From positions 4,374,631-4,438,630 of the forward strand of contig NC_051108.1 in assembly GCF_901709675.1 (NCBI RefSeq): 64,000 nt of DNA. The letters are read 5' to 3'. The stretch comes from Syngnathus acus. Its lineage: Eukaryota > Chordata > Actinopteri > Syngnathiformes > Syngnathidae. The notes beneath the pieces were generated by a model. The model searched no databases. It worked only from the letters and a program-made list of their open reading frames with translations, and was not told the origin of the DNA. The position numbers were made by a program, and so were the translations under genes. Positions 24,514-37,413 of this stretch are shown piece after piece. The stretch's first letter is position 1, and every line of letters starts with the position of its first letter.

Positions 24514-27500
24514 TATTTCTAAACGGCTATCGCCGGACGTCCTCGTTCACGCTAGCATGCAACGCACTTCCATACCCGCCAAATCCATTAAACACTCCGC
24601 TTACTTGATTGCTTGGCCGACCATTCGCCGAGTTACTGCAGCTATTTGGATTTATTTGCATGGTGCCGGATTTAGTGTGTGATTGTCCTCACTCAAGTAG
24701 AACATTGAGTTCTTGAACTCCTGTGGAACTCACTGCAGCAAATTTTGTTATGTAGCCACAAAGTGCACCCAATTATTCTTTATTTAAATTGAAAGTTTTT
24801 TTTGAAGGAAGTCAGAGATGTTTTTTGAAGGAGATTAAAAAAAAAAAAAAAGATTACACTTATAATATTTCGGTCAAAACAGCCAAAATGAAACAGTTAC
24901 AATCTCCCACTAATTAATTCTGAGCAAATATATTTTTAATTATTACCCTCCATATCAGCTTTTGACACTTTCTCTGCACACTTCTTCCCAATTCTCTTAC
25001 ACTCAGATCATTTTTGTCAGATCAGAACACCTGTAACAGGTTGTTCCGACCTTTTCTGCTGCCATTTACGCAATCATGAGAAGATGAGATCATGGTTTCG
25101 GCTCGAGATAGTAACTGATCTCCTTTTATCCAAGTCCACCAAGTTCTGATTTTCACATGTCGAGTCCGACAATTGCCCAGCATAGTTTCACAGTACTAAG
25201 CGGCGTAACGGCCATCAACCTTTGCATGCCTAAACTGGTTCATAAATCCACACAACAGAAAGTGAGTGCTACGAAAATATGTCCTCCTTTAGGCTAACTT
25301 AAATGTCGACCCAGTTGAAAATAAATCTTTCTAACAAATGAATTTTAGAAATGTCTTTGCCCTTGCAATCTGACTGAGGTCATAAAGCCAATAATAATAG
25401 AGCCAGTGGGAACCCACAAGCGGGATGTTCTGGTGATGGATCATGTCGGGGGAAGTCGGGCCTGACCCGGGTCACGCCGAGGGCCTCCGAGTGAGAGTCT
25501 GAGGTTGTGGGTCCTAACTGTTTTGTGTTCCTGTGCTACTTCAAGTCCCTGCAGCAGCCATGCTAAGCAAACATCAGCAGATCAATCACTTGTGATGCTT
25601 CACCTCTTTTTTTTTTTTTTCTTTGCTTCCTTCCCTTAAGCTATCATGATACATTCACATCCAACCTTGGCTTGGCAGCTACTGCTTGTCAAGTATTGAA
25701 AACACAGCGCGCCGGCTCGTACGTGCAGTCAGACAATGTAAAGCAGCGCGCTTTGACGAAGTACAATGTCATGCTTCGCTAAACCGTACAGACACCTCAA
25801 AGGAAATTAAAAAATAATAAAACAATGCCGACTGCTTGAAATTATTTTAAGTCCTTGAACAGACAAGAGCCGACATATGCTTATTTAATTTATTTTTTTC
25901 GCTGAAGATGCTTTCCAATAGTACTCAACTCTGCATTTACGCTCTCCCGTATCGCATAAAAGCCTTCGCAGCAGCTGCAAATGTAAAATAGAGCGAGTTT
26001 TTTCCGAGAATAGTACATGCTTTGCCTACTCCAATTTAGGCCTCCCGAATTTCCACTTACGTCCGCACCAACATATGCATAATTTCCACTCTAAAACTCA
26101 AGCTCATGATTGCTTTCATCTGCTTTTTTTTGCACATGATGTTGAAAAGGCTCCCAGAGGCAAGAATGATTTTAAAAGAGACTTGCTGACAACTTGTTTC
26201 GAAAAAGCATGTCGCGAACATCTGGGCAATTTAACACTCAAGTCTCACACGGGGAAGGTTAATTAGCGGTATGGATAACGCCTAATAAATACATCAAGTG
26301 AATTTCAATACGGCGGGGGGGAAAAAAAAAAAAGTGTCAAGACCATTTGATAAAGTGACTCATACACGTTTCTTTTTTCCAGCATCATTTGCAGGATCTC
26401 ATTTTGTATGGTACAGATTGTGTTAACGCAAGCAGAGAGCGTTCACGGTGGATAAAAATGCTGGCTGATTTTTTCTTTTATTTTTTTTCTTTATTTGATT
26501 GCACATGATGGGAAGTAATTAGCAGTAATGTGATCGGGAGGTTAGGAAGGAGCCATTTGATCTCGGCAGTGATGCTTCCGTTCTCTGCGGGGGAGCTCGC
26601 CCGTCACCGCCAACTAGTGAGGCTGAAAGATTTTACTACAGTTTAAATGAGACGTTACACCCCTCTGATTTCTCCTCTTCATCTGCTTCTCTTATTCTAA
26701 CACTCTTCAGGCTCTTTTTTTCTTTGCAGTCATATTCTCTCATCACCTGAAAAGGCACAAACGAAACCCATTGAGAGACACAGCAAAGGCACAGATGTCG
26801 AAAAATGAAACTGGGGGGGGAAGAAAAAAAGTGTCACGGCCCTTCTTCATTGCTCATGGTGACAATTAGCTTTCAAGCAGATGTTTGCCACCTCGATGTT
26901 AAACGGGAACAAATTGTCGCCGGTTATTAGACAGGGAAAAATAATCACAGGGTAGTCAGCCACCCATTTTGTATTTCCGTAAGAGGCTTGACGTCATTGC
27001 CTTTGGTTCAATTATTCCTTGCCAACATCTGTGATATTAGTTTGATAATTGTATTTTTTTGCTAAATTTGCGGTGGCTGAAAATGATTTTTTGTATTGCC
27101 AGATGGGAATATAGTCAGGGTTGTGTTCTGCTGTAAAAACGAAATGATCCATTTAGCGAGATTTTGCTGTTTCTTAAAAATTAAACATGTACATTTTGGC
27201 AACAGTGTAAAATTCTGAAAATAACAATTTCACTTAAAGTAATACAATGCCTAGATTGCCAATTTGGCAACTTTTTTTTTTTTTTTATAAAGCAGGACAA
27301 GATTACAATCTACAAGAGCTGGTTGCAATCCAAATCCAAATCATTGCATTGACTATATCAGTATGCTGAATGCTTCTATTTATTTTTTACAATTCTCACT
27401 TCCCTTGCAAAAGGATCCGCATCATGAATGTGAAATGGGACTTGGAGTGTCTCTCTAAATGTAAAACAGTTGATGTTATTCAGCGGTCTTTTGACTGAAC

Positions 27501-28259
27501 CAATACGTTTCCATTCTCTGTCCACTTCCTGCTTGATGCCATTTTTTGGATGGTTGTTTACTTATTACTTATGTCAACTTGTTTTGTATATATGTATGCG
27601 TATATGTTATATATATATATTATTATTATGTATTTCTTTTTTTCAAGGTTTTAATGAATGGTAGTTCACTGACAATACACAATATGTATTTTGTTTTTTT
27701 TTACTCATACTCGAGAAGGCTTCTACAATGGATAGGACATCCTGAAGTAAAGGGCAAACGACATACTTTCTGAAATCGACAAAGGTTTTAATAACGTCAT
27801 CACTGATGTTACAATTTTAATCCCGAGTGCGGCCATTACAGTTTCACCCCCCCCCCCTCCCCTATCTAAGAATACACTATAACAGGTAAAGAAATAATGA
27901 GAATATCAATCACCAAAGCGGTGATGAGATCTTTTGCAGTATAACCTGACTCAATAAAAAAAAGTTCTGAGCCACTGAAGACAATCATTTTTTATCTCTT
28001 TTTGCACATACGTTCGTACTGGACTTGCATACATAAATGGGACTGATCTCCAAGGATGAGTAATATAGAGCGTTCAACTCCACACTGTCAAGAACGACAA
28101 AGATTATCATTGTAATTCTCCATCACTCATATCCGTGTCTCATTTAGGTACACGGAATTCTCATTATGTTCAAGCTTTTCTTACATTTACTCAGAAAGAT
28201 AGATGACAGATTGTCATGAGGCCTCTAGCAGAATGTGTGGAGAGATATGGTGGATTTTA
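24514..28259. other. Intergenic, no gene seen; possible conserved regulatory sequence
   Basis: No coding exon recognised. The stretch 26480-27040 has balanced composition and several homeobox-like TAATTA/TAATTAG cores and E-box-like words, unlike the surrounding AT-rich DNA, so it is a candidate regulatory block. A poly-C run lies near 27847-27860. Confidence 0.35.
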
Positions 28260-28350
28260 CCGTAAATTTTGAACTATAAGCCGGGAATTCTTTTGCAAAT
28301 TTTGAACCCGGAAGTTTTAGCTGGTGCGGCTTATTGGCTGAAAATTACGG
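28260..28350 (+). mobile_element. Short TA-flanked palindromic element (GTGCGGC type)
   Basis: 91 bp with ends CCGTAAATTTTGAACTATAA and TTATTGGCTGAAAATTACGG, flanked by TA. It resembles the long MITEs only at the termini and has its own core (GCAAATTTTGAACCCGGAAG). Confidence 0.75.
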
Positions 28351-30134
28351 TAGTTGAAAGTGCCATTGAAATAACCAATAAAGCATTCAGAAGACTTTAC
28401 ATTGTAAACTATCATAAATTTTTATTTCTCTCACTGGAGATAGATGAACTGGACTTAAATTCTACAGTGTGGGCCACCTGTGTCTTGTCCAGGAATTTCT
28501 TGTTGTCTGGTCAATTTGTTTGTATTCAGTTCTTAATTTTGTTCAGTCCATGTTAGTTTCTTGTCGATGTTGCTGCTTTCCTGTGTGGTTTTTTATATGT
28601 TAAGTGTTTCATTACTTTTTGATTTTTTTTGGTCATATTTCCTGTTAAGTGGGTCATTACTTTTTTGAATTTTATTTATTTTTTTTACCTATTTTTCTGT
28701 CCTTTTTTCATTGAAAATACTGAGCAATTTTTCAAATGATGAGGGATGATGGAAAATTGTTTTCATTGCAAAAGTAGTTCACGTGTCATGGTCGAGTTTC
28801 TTTGAAAGGATCTCTTGGAAGCATGATTCTGTTTTTGTTATGTTTGAAATTGGAAATGTTAAAAACATCAACAGAACAGTGGTTAGGGAAATGAACTAGA
28901 ATTAATCACACTTATTCCTAAATTATACATTATGATTTTGCAGCATTGAAAGCACCATCAATGACTGTTAAAAGCCAGGCTGCTACATTTTGTGTGGTCC
29001 ATCACAGAATCCAGCCTGGCTTTGTTCATTTCTCATAAAAGAGCAACTCGGAATATGTTATGAACATTTTCTGTGTGGCTTGCTATGCCATAAAAAAATT
29101 TCTAACAGGTGTGTTTTTTTTTGTATTGGAAAACTTTAGCACTTGCAGTTGACCTGCACACTCCACCCATACAGCAATTCTTGTGTGGCTCCATCTAGTG
29201 GTACATGAAAGTATTACTCAATTAATGTTAAAGTGGCCGTCAACTTTTATTTTCATGTCCAACAAATATTTAGGTGTTTTTTTATTTTTATGTTCAATAA
29301 GTAGTGACTCATTACTTTAATACAGTTTTTATTTCTTTATATTTGGGTGCGGTGGCTTACGATAAAATTTTGAAAATTACCTGATGACTGTATCCTGACA
29401 TACTCTGCAAATTATTTTCCCTGACCCAGTGATATGAGATGCGCAAAAGCAAAAGAGTGACGATGAGAGCTGTCCTAAAAACGATAACCTGTGTCTTCAT
29501 GTTGAATCGACTTTCTTTAAAGGGCGCCTCTAAATGTCAGCACTGGATTGCTGCCGCTTCTGTTTCTTTGTTTAGTGCTGATAGTCACACTCCATATGCT
29601 AATTCGGACATTACAGCGTATACCTACGCATACATCTGAGGGATTGCCATTTATGATTATTAGAGCCACAAATTAAGGAGCCATATTTCTCCCATTATGC
29701 AGGTGGATGTAGTTCATATTAAATCCATTATGACTTAGCCAAGGGTAAAGAGTTGAAAGGCAGATGTGGATACAAAAGGAGCAAGACCATGATTGAAATG
29801 AGTCTGAAAATGGACGAAAGGTACATCAATAGGCTTCAAAAATTGTTTTATAGCTACAAAGAGGTAGAAGACATTTTGTGAAAGTCGTTTATCATCAGAA
29901 AACTACTTGATGATAAGTAAAAACACTTTCCCAATGGCAAAAAAAAAAACCACAATACAGTGATGAATATAGTTTTATTTTATCACTTTTATTATTCTGG
30001 GTTAGCACAATGAACTGTATTTTTCCAGACACTTCTCAGACAGTTGACATGTCGAAGAGAGTTAATGGAGTCGTTCTCAAGATTATTTTCAACACTTTGA
30101 ATTGATTAGTAATGTGTCAAAATCAGTCGTCGTA
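28351..30134. other. Intergenic, no gene seen
   Basis: A decayed GGTGCGGTGGCTTACGATA near 29345 may be another fragment of the short element family. Nothing else recognised. Confidence 0.4.
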
Positions 30135-30420
30135 CCGTATTTTCCGCACTATAAGGCACACTTTTCAATGGATGGGCCCATTTTAAACTTTGTCCATATA
30201 TAAGGCGCACCGGATTATAAGGTGCACCTTCAATGAATGGCCCATTTAAAAACTTTGTCCATATATAAGATTATATACATTTGGCCCCCGGGCCGGACTT
30301 TGAACACGGCGCTGCTGTAGTGGCTCAAAATTGGTCCATATATAAGGCGCACCGATTATAAGGCGGCTTTTGAGAAAAATTGGAGGTTTTTTAGGGGCGC
30401 CTTATAGTGCGGAAAATACG
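30135..30420 (+). mobile_element. TA-flanked palindromic MITE, hAT-carrying subfamily (copy 5)
   Basis: Ends CCGTATTTTCCGCACTATAA and TTATAGTGCGGAAAATACG, flanked by TA. The interior contains TTGGCCCCCGGGCCGGACTT and GAACACGGCGCTGCTGTAG, the hAT-like insert in reverse relative to copies 3 and 12. Confidence 0.88.
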
Positions 30421-31091
30421 TAGTATTGATTATTAAAAAAATGGACAAGAAAAAAAAAAGCCGAACCTACATGCCATAAACAACCGTGAAGTCCTTTGAG
30501 GGTAACTTAATGACTATCACAGTTGATCTTTTCAGCAGCCGTCAGACATATGAATATTTTTTTATTCAGTCTTACCTTTCCAAACCTCAGGGAAATATTC
30601 AGTACGCATTACAAGTGATGCTTCAGTGCAAACTGTGTGTGTGGGTGAAGCCACACAGGGAGACAGCTGGCGGAGAAGCCGAGACAGTCGACAAACCAAA
30701 CGAGATAATTCTAAGGAAAGTCAACACGACTGAAACGCTGAGAGTACATTGTTTCTCCCTTCGTCAACAATCGAAGAAGCTGCTTCAAACATGCAATAGG
30801 TGGTCTATCACGCAGAGCAAACAATCCCATTTTGAATAATTAATAATGGCGAGCATTCTCTGCTTCAAGTGCCTGTAAATACACACAACACACTTGTGCA
30901 GTCAACAACTGTTATGTGAAAAAGGATTTGAAGGTGCCGTGCATCACCAACTGGATCGGCAAAACAAACAAGCCAGGACTCCTCCATCGCAAACACATCA
31001 AGTCATATAAATGATTCCTACATACAAGTAATATAATTCAAAAAGTGAGGATTTGTTTTTTGTGTGTTTTTTTTGTTTTTTTTTACTCCAG
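30421..31091. other. Intergenic, no gene seen
   Basis: A 117-codon plus frame at 30486-30839 shows no known domain and no family resemblance. Confidence 0.4.
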
Positions 31092-31164
31092 GTCTCCCCC
31101 GACACGACTTTGATGGAATTTGAACCACTGTGTGTTTTAAGATGTTATTACATCAATGATTCAG
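31092..31164 (+). other. Exon-like segment (73 bp, unrecognised)
   Basis: A T-rich tract ends in ACTCCAG, then 73 bp open in one frame (24 codons plus 1 nt, starting GTC TCC CCC GAC), then TCAG|GTAAGA, a strong donor. The encoded stretch contains TTLMEFEPLCVLRCYYIND and I do not recognise it. It could be a cassette or non-coding RNA exon, or chance. There is no neighbouring exon to support it. Confidence 0.2.
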
Positions 31165-32617
31165 GTAAGACATTTTGGATGGATCAAAATGGCATGTCTA
31201 TTTGTCTACAGTGATGATCAACCACAATCACTTAGAATCGTTTCCAGTTAGAGTACCCACAGTGAGCGGGTTTTTTTTTTTTTTTTCCTGTATTCATCTA
31301 TGTATCTAGCCGTCTTTTCTGTTTTCATTCCAGACATGTTTCCAATTAGCATCTTTGCATCTCATCTTGTGGATTTTCTTGGCAACTGTTTTAGTATCCA
31401 GCACTTATAATAAATAAAGAAAAAGGAAAAGCTAGATGCTGCAGTGCTATTAGCGAGTCTGCAGAATGGCCTAACGGAGCCTGTTCAAGAGAGTAGGAGA
31501 GGAAAGTTTAAAAAGCCAGAGTGCACATAGAAGTGGGCAGGTGCTGACAGTAGGAGTGCTGCAGAGGAGAGTGGACGGCGGCTGCAGCAGCAGCTACATC
31601 GTGACAGTGCCCACTTAAAGGCGAGCTGACAGGACCAATCATCCACACTGTCAGTCCAGGAGAATCAGCTCATGGTGTATGAGTCGAGGAAGGCAATGGG
31701 AAAAGGTGTGCGTGTCTGTGTTGGGTTGACGTTGCAGAGTGTTACCGACTGAGCGCGATGATGCATTTAAAATGTCCACTATCTACGTCCAAACTGGAAG
31801 TGACAAACAGTATTGGGATTGCAGAGTGACTGCTTAACCACAACTTGATGAAACTGACATTTTTCACTTTCTTGTAAATGCATATGCTCCAGTCATGCAA
31901 AATATTCTATTTGGCATCTAACAATTTTTCAATTTTTACCAAGAACTGGGTGCTGCTTTTAGATCTGGAAATCAAATGTGTGGTTCACAACATTTTTGCA
32001 AAACACTGCATATATTATTATTATTATTATTGTTATTATTATTTCATTATTATTATTAGGACAAAACTTTTTTTTTTTTTTTTAAATCTGTTTTTTTTCC
32101 TACATTCTTGAATATGTTTTAGCAAACAAAACCGGTACAATGCCACTCCAGACCAAAGTAATGAAATATTAAACTAATCTGGCTTGCTGTTATGATCGCA
32201 GGTGGCTATCAAGACAAGAGAGTCCCATGAGAACAAAGATGGAGGGAGGGGGGAAAAAAAATGATTCTCATTAGTTCATCTCACTGTCTGGTTTTATTCT
32301 GACAAGCTGTGAATGTGTTTGGCCTTCAGATTGGTGCTGCTTGTTCCAGAGATTCATTCCATTGTTAATATGATGACACTGATGAATGTTAATGCACAAA
32401 GAACACCTCTAACTGTTCTTGGCACACTATCAAATGCCACTTTTTAAAGTAGGAAAAAAGGACCATTTAAATGTTTGGCTACCACACTTTCCCTACTGTC
32501 AAATCTAATTTACATTTGTACACATGCTTTGAAAGTATAATAAACCAACATGTTCACATGATTCTTAAAAAAAAAAATGTGCTCACGCTGTTTATGTTCT
32601 CTCACCACATTTACTTA
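31165..32617. other. Intergenic, no gene seen
   Basis: Contains a (TTA)n/(TTG)n triplet run at about 32009-32060 and poly-T runs. A moderately GC-rich, CTG/CAG-rich stretch at 31480-31620 is unexplained. Confidence 0.45.
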
Positions 32618-33030
32618 CTGTATTTTCTGGACTATAAGACGCACCGGACTATAAGGCGCACCTTCAATGAATGGCCCATTTTAAAACTTTGTCCTTATAT
32701 AAGGCGCACCGGACTATAAGGCGCACCATTAATGCATCATGTCAGATTTTTAATCCAAATCAAATCATTCTCCATTTTATCTTTTTTATTTCAACTTCAG
32801 ACGCAACAAATGACTTTATAATCACAAAATAATGATCCATAGTCTTTTTGATTCATGATTCATAGTCTTCAGCGGGCCACTTATGATTGATTTCATGACA
32901 CAATGCTTCGGGCCAGTTTAAATTTCGGAATTTGGTCCATATATAAGGCGCACCGGACTATAAGGCGCACTGTCGGCTTTTGAAAACATTTTAGGGTTTT
33001 TAGGTGCGCCTTATAGTCCGGAAAATACGT
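32618..33030 (+). mobile_element. TA-flanked palindromic MITE, long subfamily (copy 6)
   Basis: Ends CTGTATTTTCTGGACTATAA and TTATAGTCCGGAAAATACG, next to TA. The long-subfamily core is intact. Confidence 0.9.
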
Positions 33031-33530
33031 TATGATCCCAGCCTCCACTTTTTTCCTTTCCATGTTGTCTTGTTTTCATTTACACCTCTCCTCCCGTTTT
33101 TCCTCACTCTCTGCCCGTGTAATCAAAGCACTGAGTGAGCAGTGTTTACAAGGGTCATCCCAGGGGCCCAGCAGTGTGCCACTTTCACTTTACAAGTGCT
33201 CGCCTGGTCTCGCCTCGCCCTCCGCTCCGTCTCCTAGCTGTGGTCACATTACAAAGGAAATGACAGACCACATCCCTCCTCCCGCCGTCCTTCCATACTC
33301 TCATCGCCATCCATCTCGACACCAACACTCACAATCTGCACAATAGTAAACCAGACTGTGACCAGATGAGACTGAAATAAACAAATGCAGCAATGCAAAC
33401 ATTATTGCTCAAATTTTTATTCCAGGTTACTTGTTGCTAGGCAGAATTCAATCTACCCTAAAGCCCTATTTGTATCCACTAATCAGTTTCCCTAGCTACT
33501 TTGGGTGAGCTGCTTCCCACACAATAGACG
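33031..33530. other. Intergenic, no gene seen
   Basis: A 104-codon Ser/Pro/His-rich plus frame begins inside the end of the preceding MITE; no domain recognised. Confidence 0.4.
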
Positions 33531-33826
33531 CAAGGCTGTCAAACTCATTTTTGTTGCGGGCCATTATGATGGTTATTATGTCAACCCAAATAAATGTATG
33601 AACGCCTCATATTATATACAATATAGGCTACACAAGAAACTGATACTTTTGAAATCAGAGACTAGCAAAAACTGTTTTTTAAAGATGAATGGTAATAAAA
33701 ATTTATATTTCTTTTTTTAAAAGTGAAGACAATTGACACAAAATCGATGCACAATTTGTCTTTGCGGCCAAATATAATTACACTGCGGGCCAAATTTGGC
33801 CCACGGGCCAGAGTTTGACACCCTCC
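33531..33826 (+). mobile_element. hAT-like MITE, full length
   Basis: Ends CAAGGCTGTCAAACTCA and GAGTTTGACACCCT. The flanks CAATAGAC and CGATAGAG agree at 6 of 8 positions and may be a decayed 8-bp target duplication, the size expected for hAT elements. No coding capacity. Confidence 0.75.
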
Positions 33827-34830
33827 GATAGAGAAAGGACAGGGAGAGACGGCAGGAATAAAATCAGACACAGGCACCAAAGAACCCCCATAAAAAATAA
33901 AAAATTAATATGAATAATATTTTATCATATGCAGTAATTCCTTTTTTACAATAGTGGTTAGTGGACATTCCAGAAAATCTGAGAAATTATTTGAGTGAAT
34001 TAGACAACTAATAACAGCCATTGCTTTATTTTGTCACCTCAATTTTCTGCTTTTTTTTCTTTTTTTTTTATTTCTTTTTTTGTCACATTTGATGAGCACA
34101 GATAAAGTAACTGATTGCTCCGGCGTGTGAAAATGGTAATTTTCCCGTCGCATAAAAGCTGTAGAAAATGTCACAGCTCCGAATGCGTGAAAAGTTTCGC
34201 GACAGGCGGCTGTCATGTGCGTTGTCACAATGCAAGACTGACTGACAGCTTTTGAGTACCCAACTCACTCCACAGGAAGGCACAACAGCCTTTTCACTCA
34301 TGAAGTCCGGGCTCTGCACATTGTCACAAAGCACCGCTACTACATCCGAGGACTATATAGCATTTTGAAAATTGACAGCGGGTCTCTTGTCATCACAGGT
34401 TGTCCGCCTCAAGCTGTCAGAAAATTTTAAACAGATCTTTGTGGTGGTAATTGAAAGCCATCCACACTCTCTGAGTGAATATATTTTATGCAAAGCTAAT
34501 ATGGAAATTAAATTGTAATGAGGATTTTGATGATTTGCGGTCCACTCCGTATGCGCTTCATTCAGGCTGGGCTATATTTCCATCCAACTGGGGGACAAAT
34601 TAATCTTTGTGTTACCCCTTCAGTTTTTTTGCCTTGAGGCTTTACAGCAGCACTTTTATTGAGAGCACTTATAAGTCAACACTCCATCGGGGGTGGGTAA
34701 CATGAAAACATGATTCTTTGCTTGTGGGCAAACTATTTACCAAGTTGTTGTTTTATATGTCACGCTAATAAATTCAATTTATAGGAAATAGACTTTTCAT
34801 TGCTAGTGTGTCAAAAATGTTCCGGGACTA
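33827..34830. other. Intergenic, no gene seen
   Basis: Nothing recognised. A T-rich run lies near 34050-34082. Confidence 0.45.
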
Positions 34831-35244
34831 CCGTATTTTCCGGACTATAAAGCGCACCGGATTATAAGGTGCACCTTCAATGAATGGCCCATTTTAAAAC
34901 TTTGTCCTTATATAAGGCGCACCGGACTATAAGGCGCACCATTAATGCATCATGTCAGAGTTTGAATCCAAATCAAATCATTCCCCATTTTACCTTTTTT
35001 TTATTTCAACTTCAGACGCAACAAATTATTTTATAATCACAAAATAATGATCCATAGTCTTTTTGATTCATGATTCATAGTCTTCAGCGAGCCACTTATG
35101 ATTGATTTCATGACACAATGCTGAGGGCCAGTTTAAATTTAGGAATTTGGTCCATATATAAGGCGCACTGGACTATAAGGCACACTGTTGGCTTTTGAGA
35201 AAATTGTAGGTTTTTAAGTGTGCCTTATAGTCCGGAAAATACGG
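34831..35244 (+). mobile_element. TA-flanked palindromic MITE, long subfamily (copy 7)
   Basis: Ends CCGTATTTTCCGGACTATAA and TTATAGTCCGGAAAATACGG, flanked by TA. Core as in copy 1 with scattered substitutions. Confidence 0.92.
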
Positions 35245-35985
35245 TAGTTGGTTGTCAGGTTTGGCTGTAAACCATAACGATGATTCTAATGCAAGTTCAA
35301 TAAAATAGGAATGCAATTTAACAAAATAGCAGTAGAACATTCATACTAATTTTGACGCTTTCACTACCATTGACAGCTATAGACGTCCAAGATCCAGTTT
35401 TACTTGGCTGGCAGTGGATGACTTCCTGTTTTTGTCTCGGGACTTCAGGAAAGTGAGCAACTGACACTTTATCAAGTCTGACTGAAGAAAAATCTTGGGG
35501 AAAGGTATGTGACAGATCCAATTCGACTGGTGTGTCAGTCTTCTCTGTCATCGTGTCTCACATCGGGCCAGGTGGCGTTGACACGTTCAATAAACTCTTT
35601 CATGGCGGCAGTCAACGATCAATGTAACAGGAAGTACTCCATATTCAGTGGCTGGAGATCTGAAGTACTACCAAATAGATGCATATGTTGTAATTTCAAG
35701 AGATGACTCAGTAGCCTTAATGAGAACATGAGCTTGTTTTTTTTCCTCCCATTAGTGATGAAAGGAATGCAATATTTAGTTAATTGAACTCGATTCTTGT
35801 TAGTCATTAGATTGAATTGACTGTGAGTGTATTCACCAGTGTACCATCGCAGGCAGCTTTTCATTAGTTGGTCTTTCCCTGACTTGAATGGTGAGTTTTG
35901 CAGCAAATTAAACGAATGCTGACTCAATGGGGATCAGAGAACTAAGAACTTATGAAGACTTTACGATTTCTGGGATTGTGCAACA
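35245..35985. other. Intergenic, no gene seen
   Basis: Short frames on both strands only; no recognised exon. Confidence 0.4.
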
Positions 35986-36125
35986 TTCACTATACATTAG
36001 CTGTACTGTATTGTGTGGATGCTTTTGCAATGTGGGAGGAAACTGAAGAACCCACGCAAGCACAGGGAGAATATGCAAATTCCACACAGGGCCGTGATTG
36101 GAACACCCAATTAATGAATGCCTTA
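35986..36125 (+). repeat. Fish L2/Maui-like LINE 3' fragment
   Basis: Phrases AATGTGGGAGGAAACTGAAG, CCCACGCAAGCACAGGGAGA and ATGCAAATTCCACACAGGGC match a common teleost dispersed repeat, probably another part of the family seen at 9111-9275. Confidence 0.6.
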
Positions 36126-36377
36126 ATTAAAACAATTGAACCAATGAATTGAGATGGTCACAAATCAAAGCCGGTGTGGCATACATGTGATGTCATTAAG
36201 CAGTCGGGGGTCCCATGAGCCCTCCACGCAAGACTTCTTGGAAACTTTCTAATGACATCTTCCATCATGCACCAGTGGGAAAAAAATTTCCAAGTATAAT
36301 ACGCAAATATTACATCATGCTAGGAGGAACAATACTCCTGGATAACTGTGCTCAAATTTGATACGAAAAAATCCCTC

Positions 36378-36510
36378 TGAACTTTTTTTGGGAGCTTAAG
36401 ATCAGGGGATGCTTTGAGAATAATTGTCAATTTTTGTCTATGTGAAGCCCTTTGAGACTGCTTGTGATTTAGGGCTATACAAATAAACTTGACTTGACTT
36501 GACTTGACTC
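36378..36510 (+). repeat. Retroposon 3' end with (ACTTG)n tail
   Basis: TATGTGAAGCCCTTTGAGAC then GCTTGTGATTTAGGGCTATA, ending in AATAAACTTG and repeated GACTT. It is the reverse complement of 48883-49017. A tandem pentamer tail fits a non-LTR retroposon (LINE or SINE) 3' end. Confidence 0.7.
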
Positions 36511-37265
36511 TGAACTGTTAGCAAATTCAGTATATAAGTATTTTTTATTCCCAGTCCCTCAGTGTGATGTGATGTGCATGATAGATAATAGTTAGCGCAG
36601 ATGTTTTATCGCCATGTTGAATATGTTTTGTTATATTGACTACAGTTGAGCTTGAGGTGCAGGTCAGCAGAGCTCAGGATTTGTGCAGAAAACATACCAC
36701 ACTATTTGCACACTAAACTACAGGGTCAACTACAGGGAGCATTGGCATGCGCACACACGCAGGCACATTAACCAGATCTGAGCGAGGCCATGGTTTGTGC
36801 ATGTAAATCACACCCCTATGGGGCACTGGGGCAAGTAGGCTCAAATCTATGAATAGCAAAACAGATCCATCTGGGACTGTCAGATATCAAAAGGAAACAT
36901 AGATAACACCTTCTCTTATCTCGTAAAAATGTTTTTTTTCCATATATACGTATATATGCATCACATTTAACTGTTAAATTTACAATAATAAGCTTGGTGC
37001 ACTGGCGTAAATAGAGGGGGGGGCATGAGGGCACTGTTCCCCCCATCCCCTGATATATGCTTGAAAATCCTAGATGCCAGTCTAGATAATTGACTTTTTT
37101 CTCATTTGTCCTGATTTTTATTTTTTCCATTTCCACCCGTCCAGCATAGGAAAACATAATAAATCTTTTTCAGCATTTTTTGGAATTTTTTTGAGTGTTT
37201 TTCTTATTCTTTTTGGAGGGTTATGGAACTGTTGAGATATTCTTAGCCCCCACCAAGGGAAAAAT
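36511..37265. other. Intergenic, no gene seen
   Basis: Nothing recognised. Confidence 0.4.
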
Positions 37266-37267
37266 AG

Positions 37268-37269
37268 CC

Positions 37270-37364
<95 letters not shown>

Positions 37365-37366
37365 GC

Positions 37367-37413
<47 letters not shown>
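37268..37413. repeat. (CTAT)n microsatellite
   Basis: About 36 tetranucleotide units with an interruption (CGCT) near 37364. The frames across it are repeat artefacts. Confidence 0.97.

Noticed and set aside
30486-30839. 117-codon plus-strand frame
   Set aside because: No recognisable domain, no exon boundaries, and it sits in AT-rich non-coding DNA beside a MITE.
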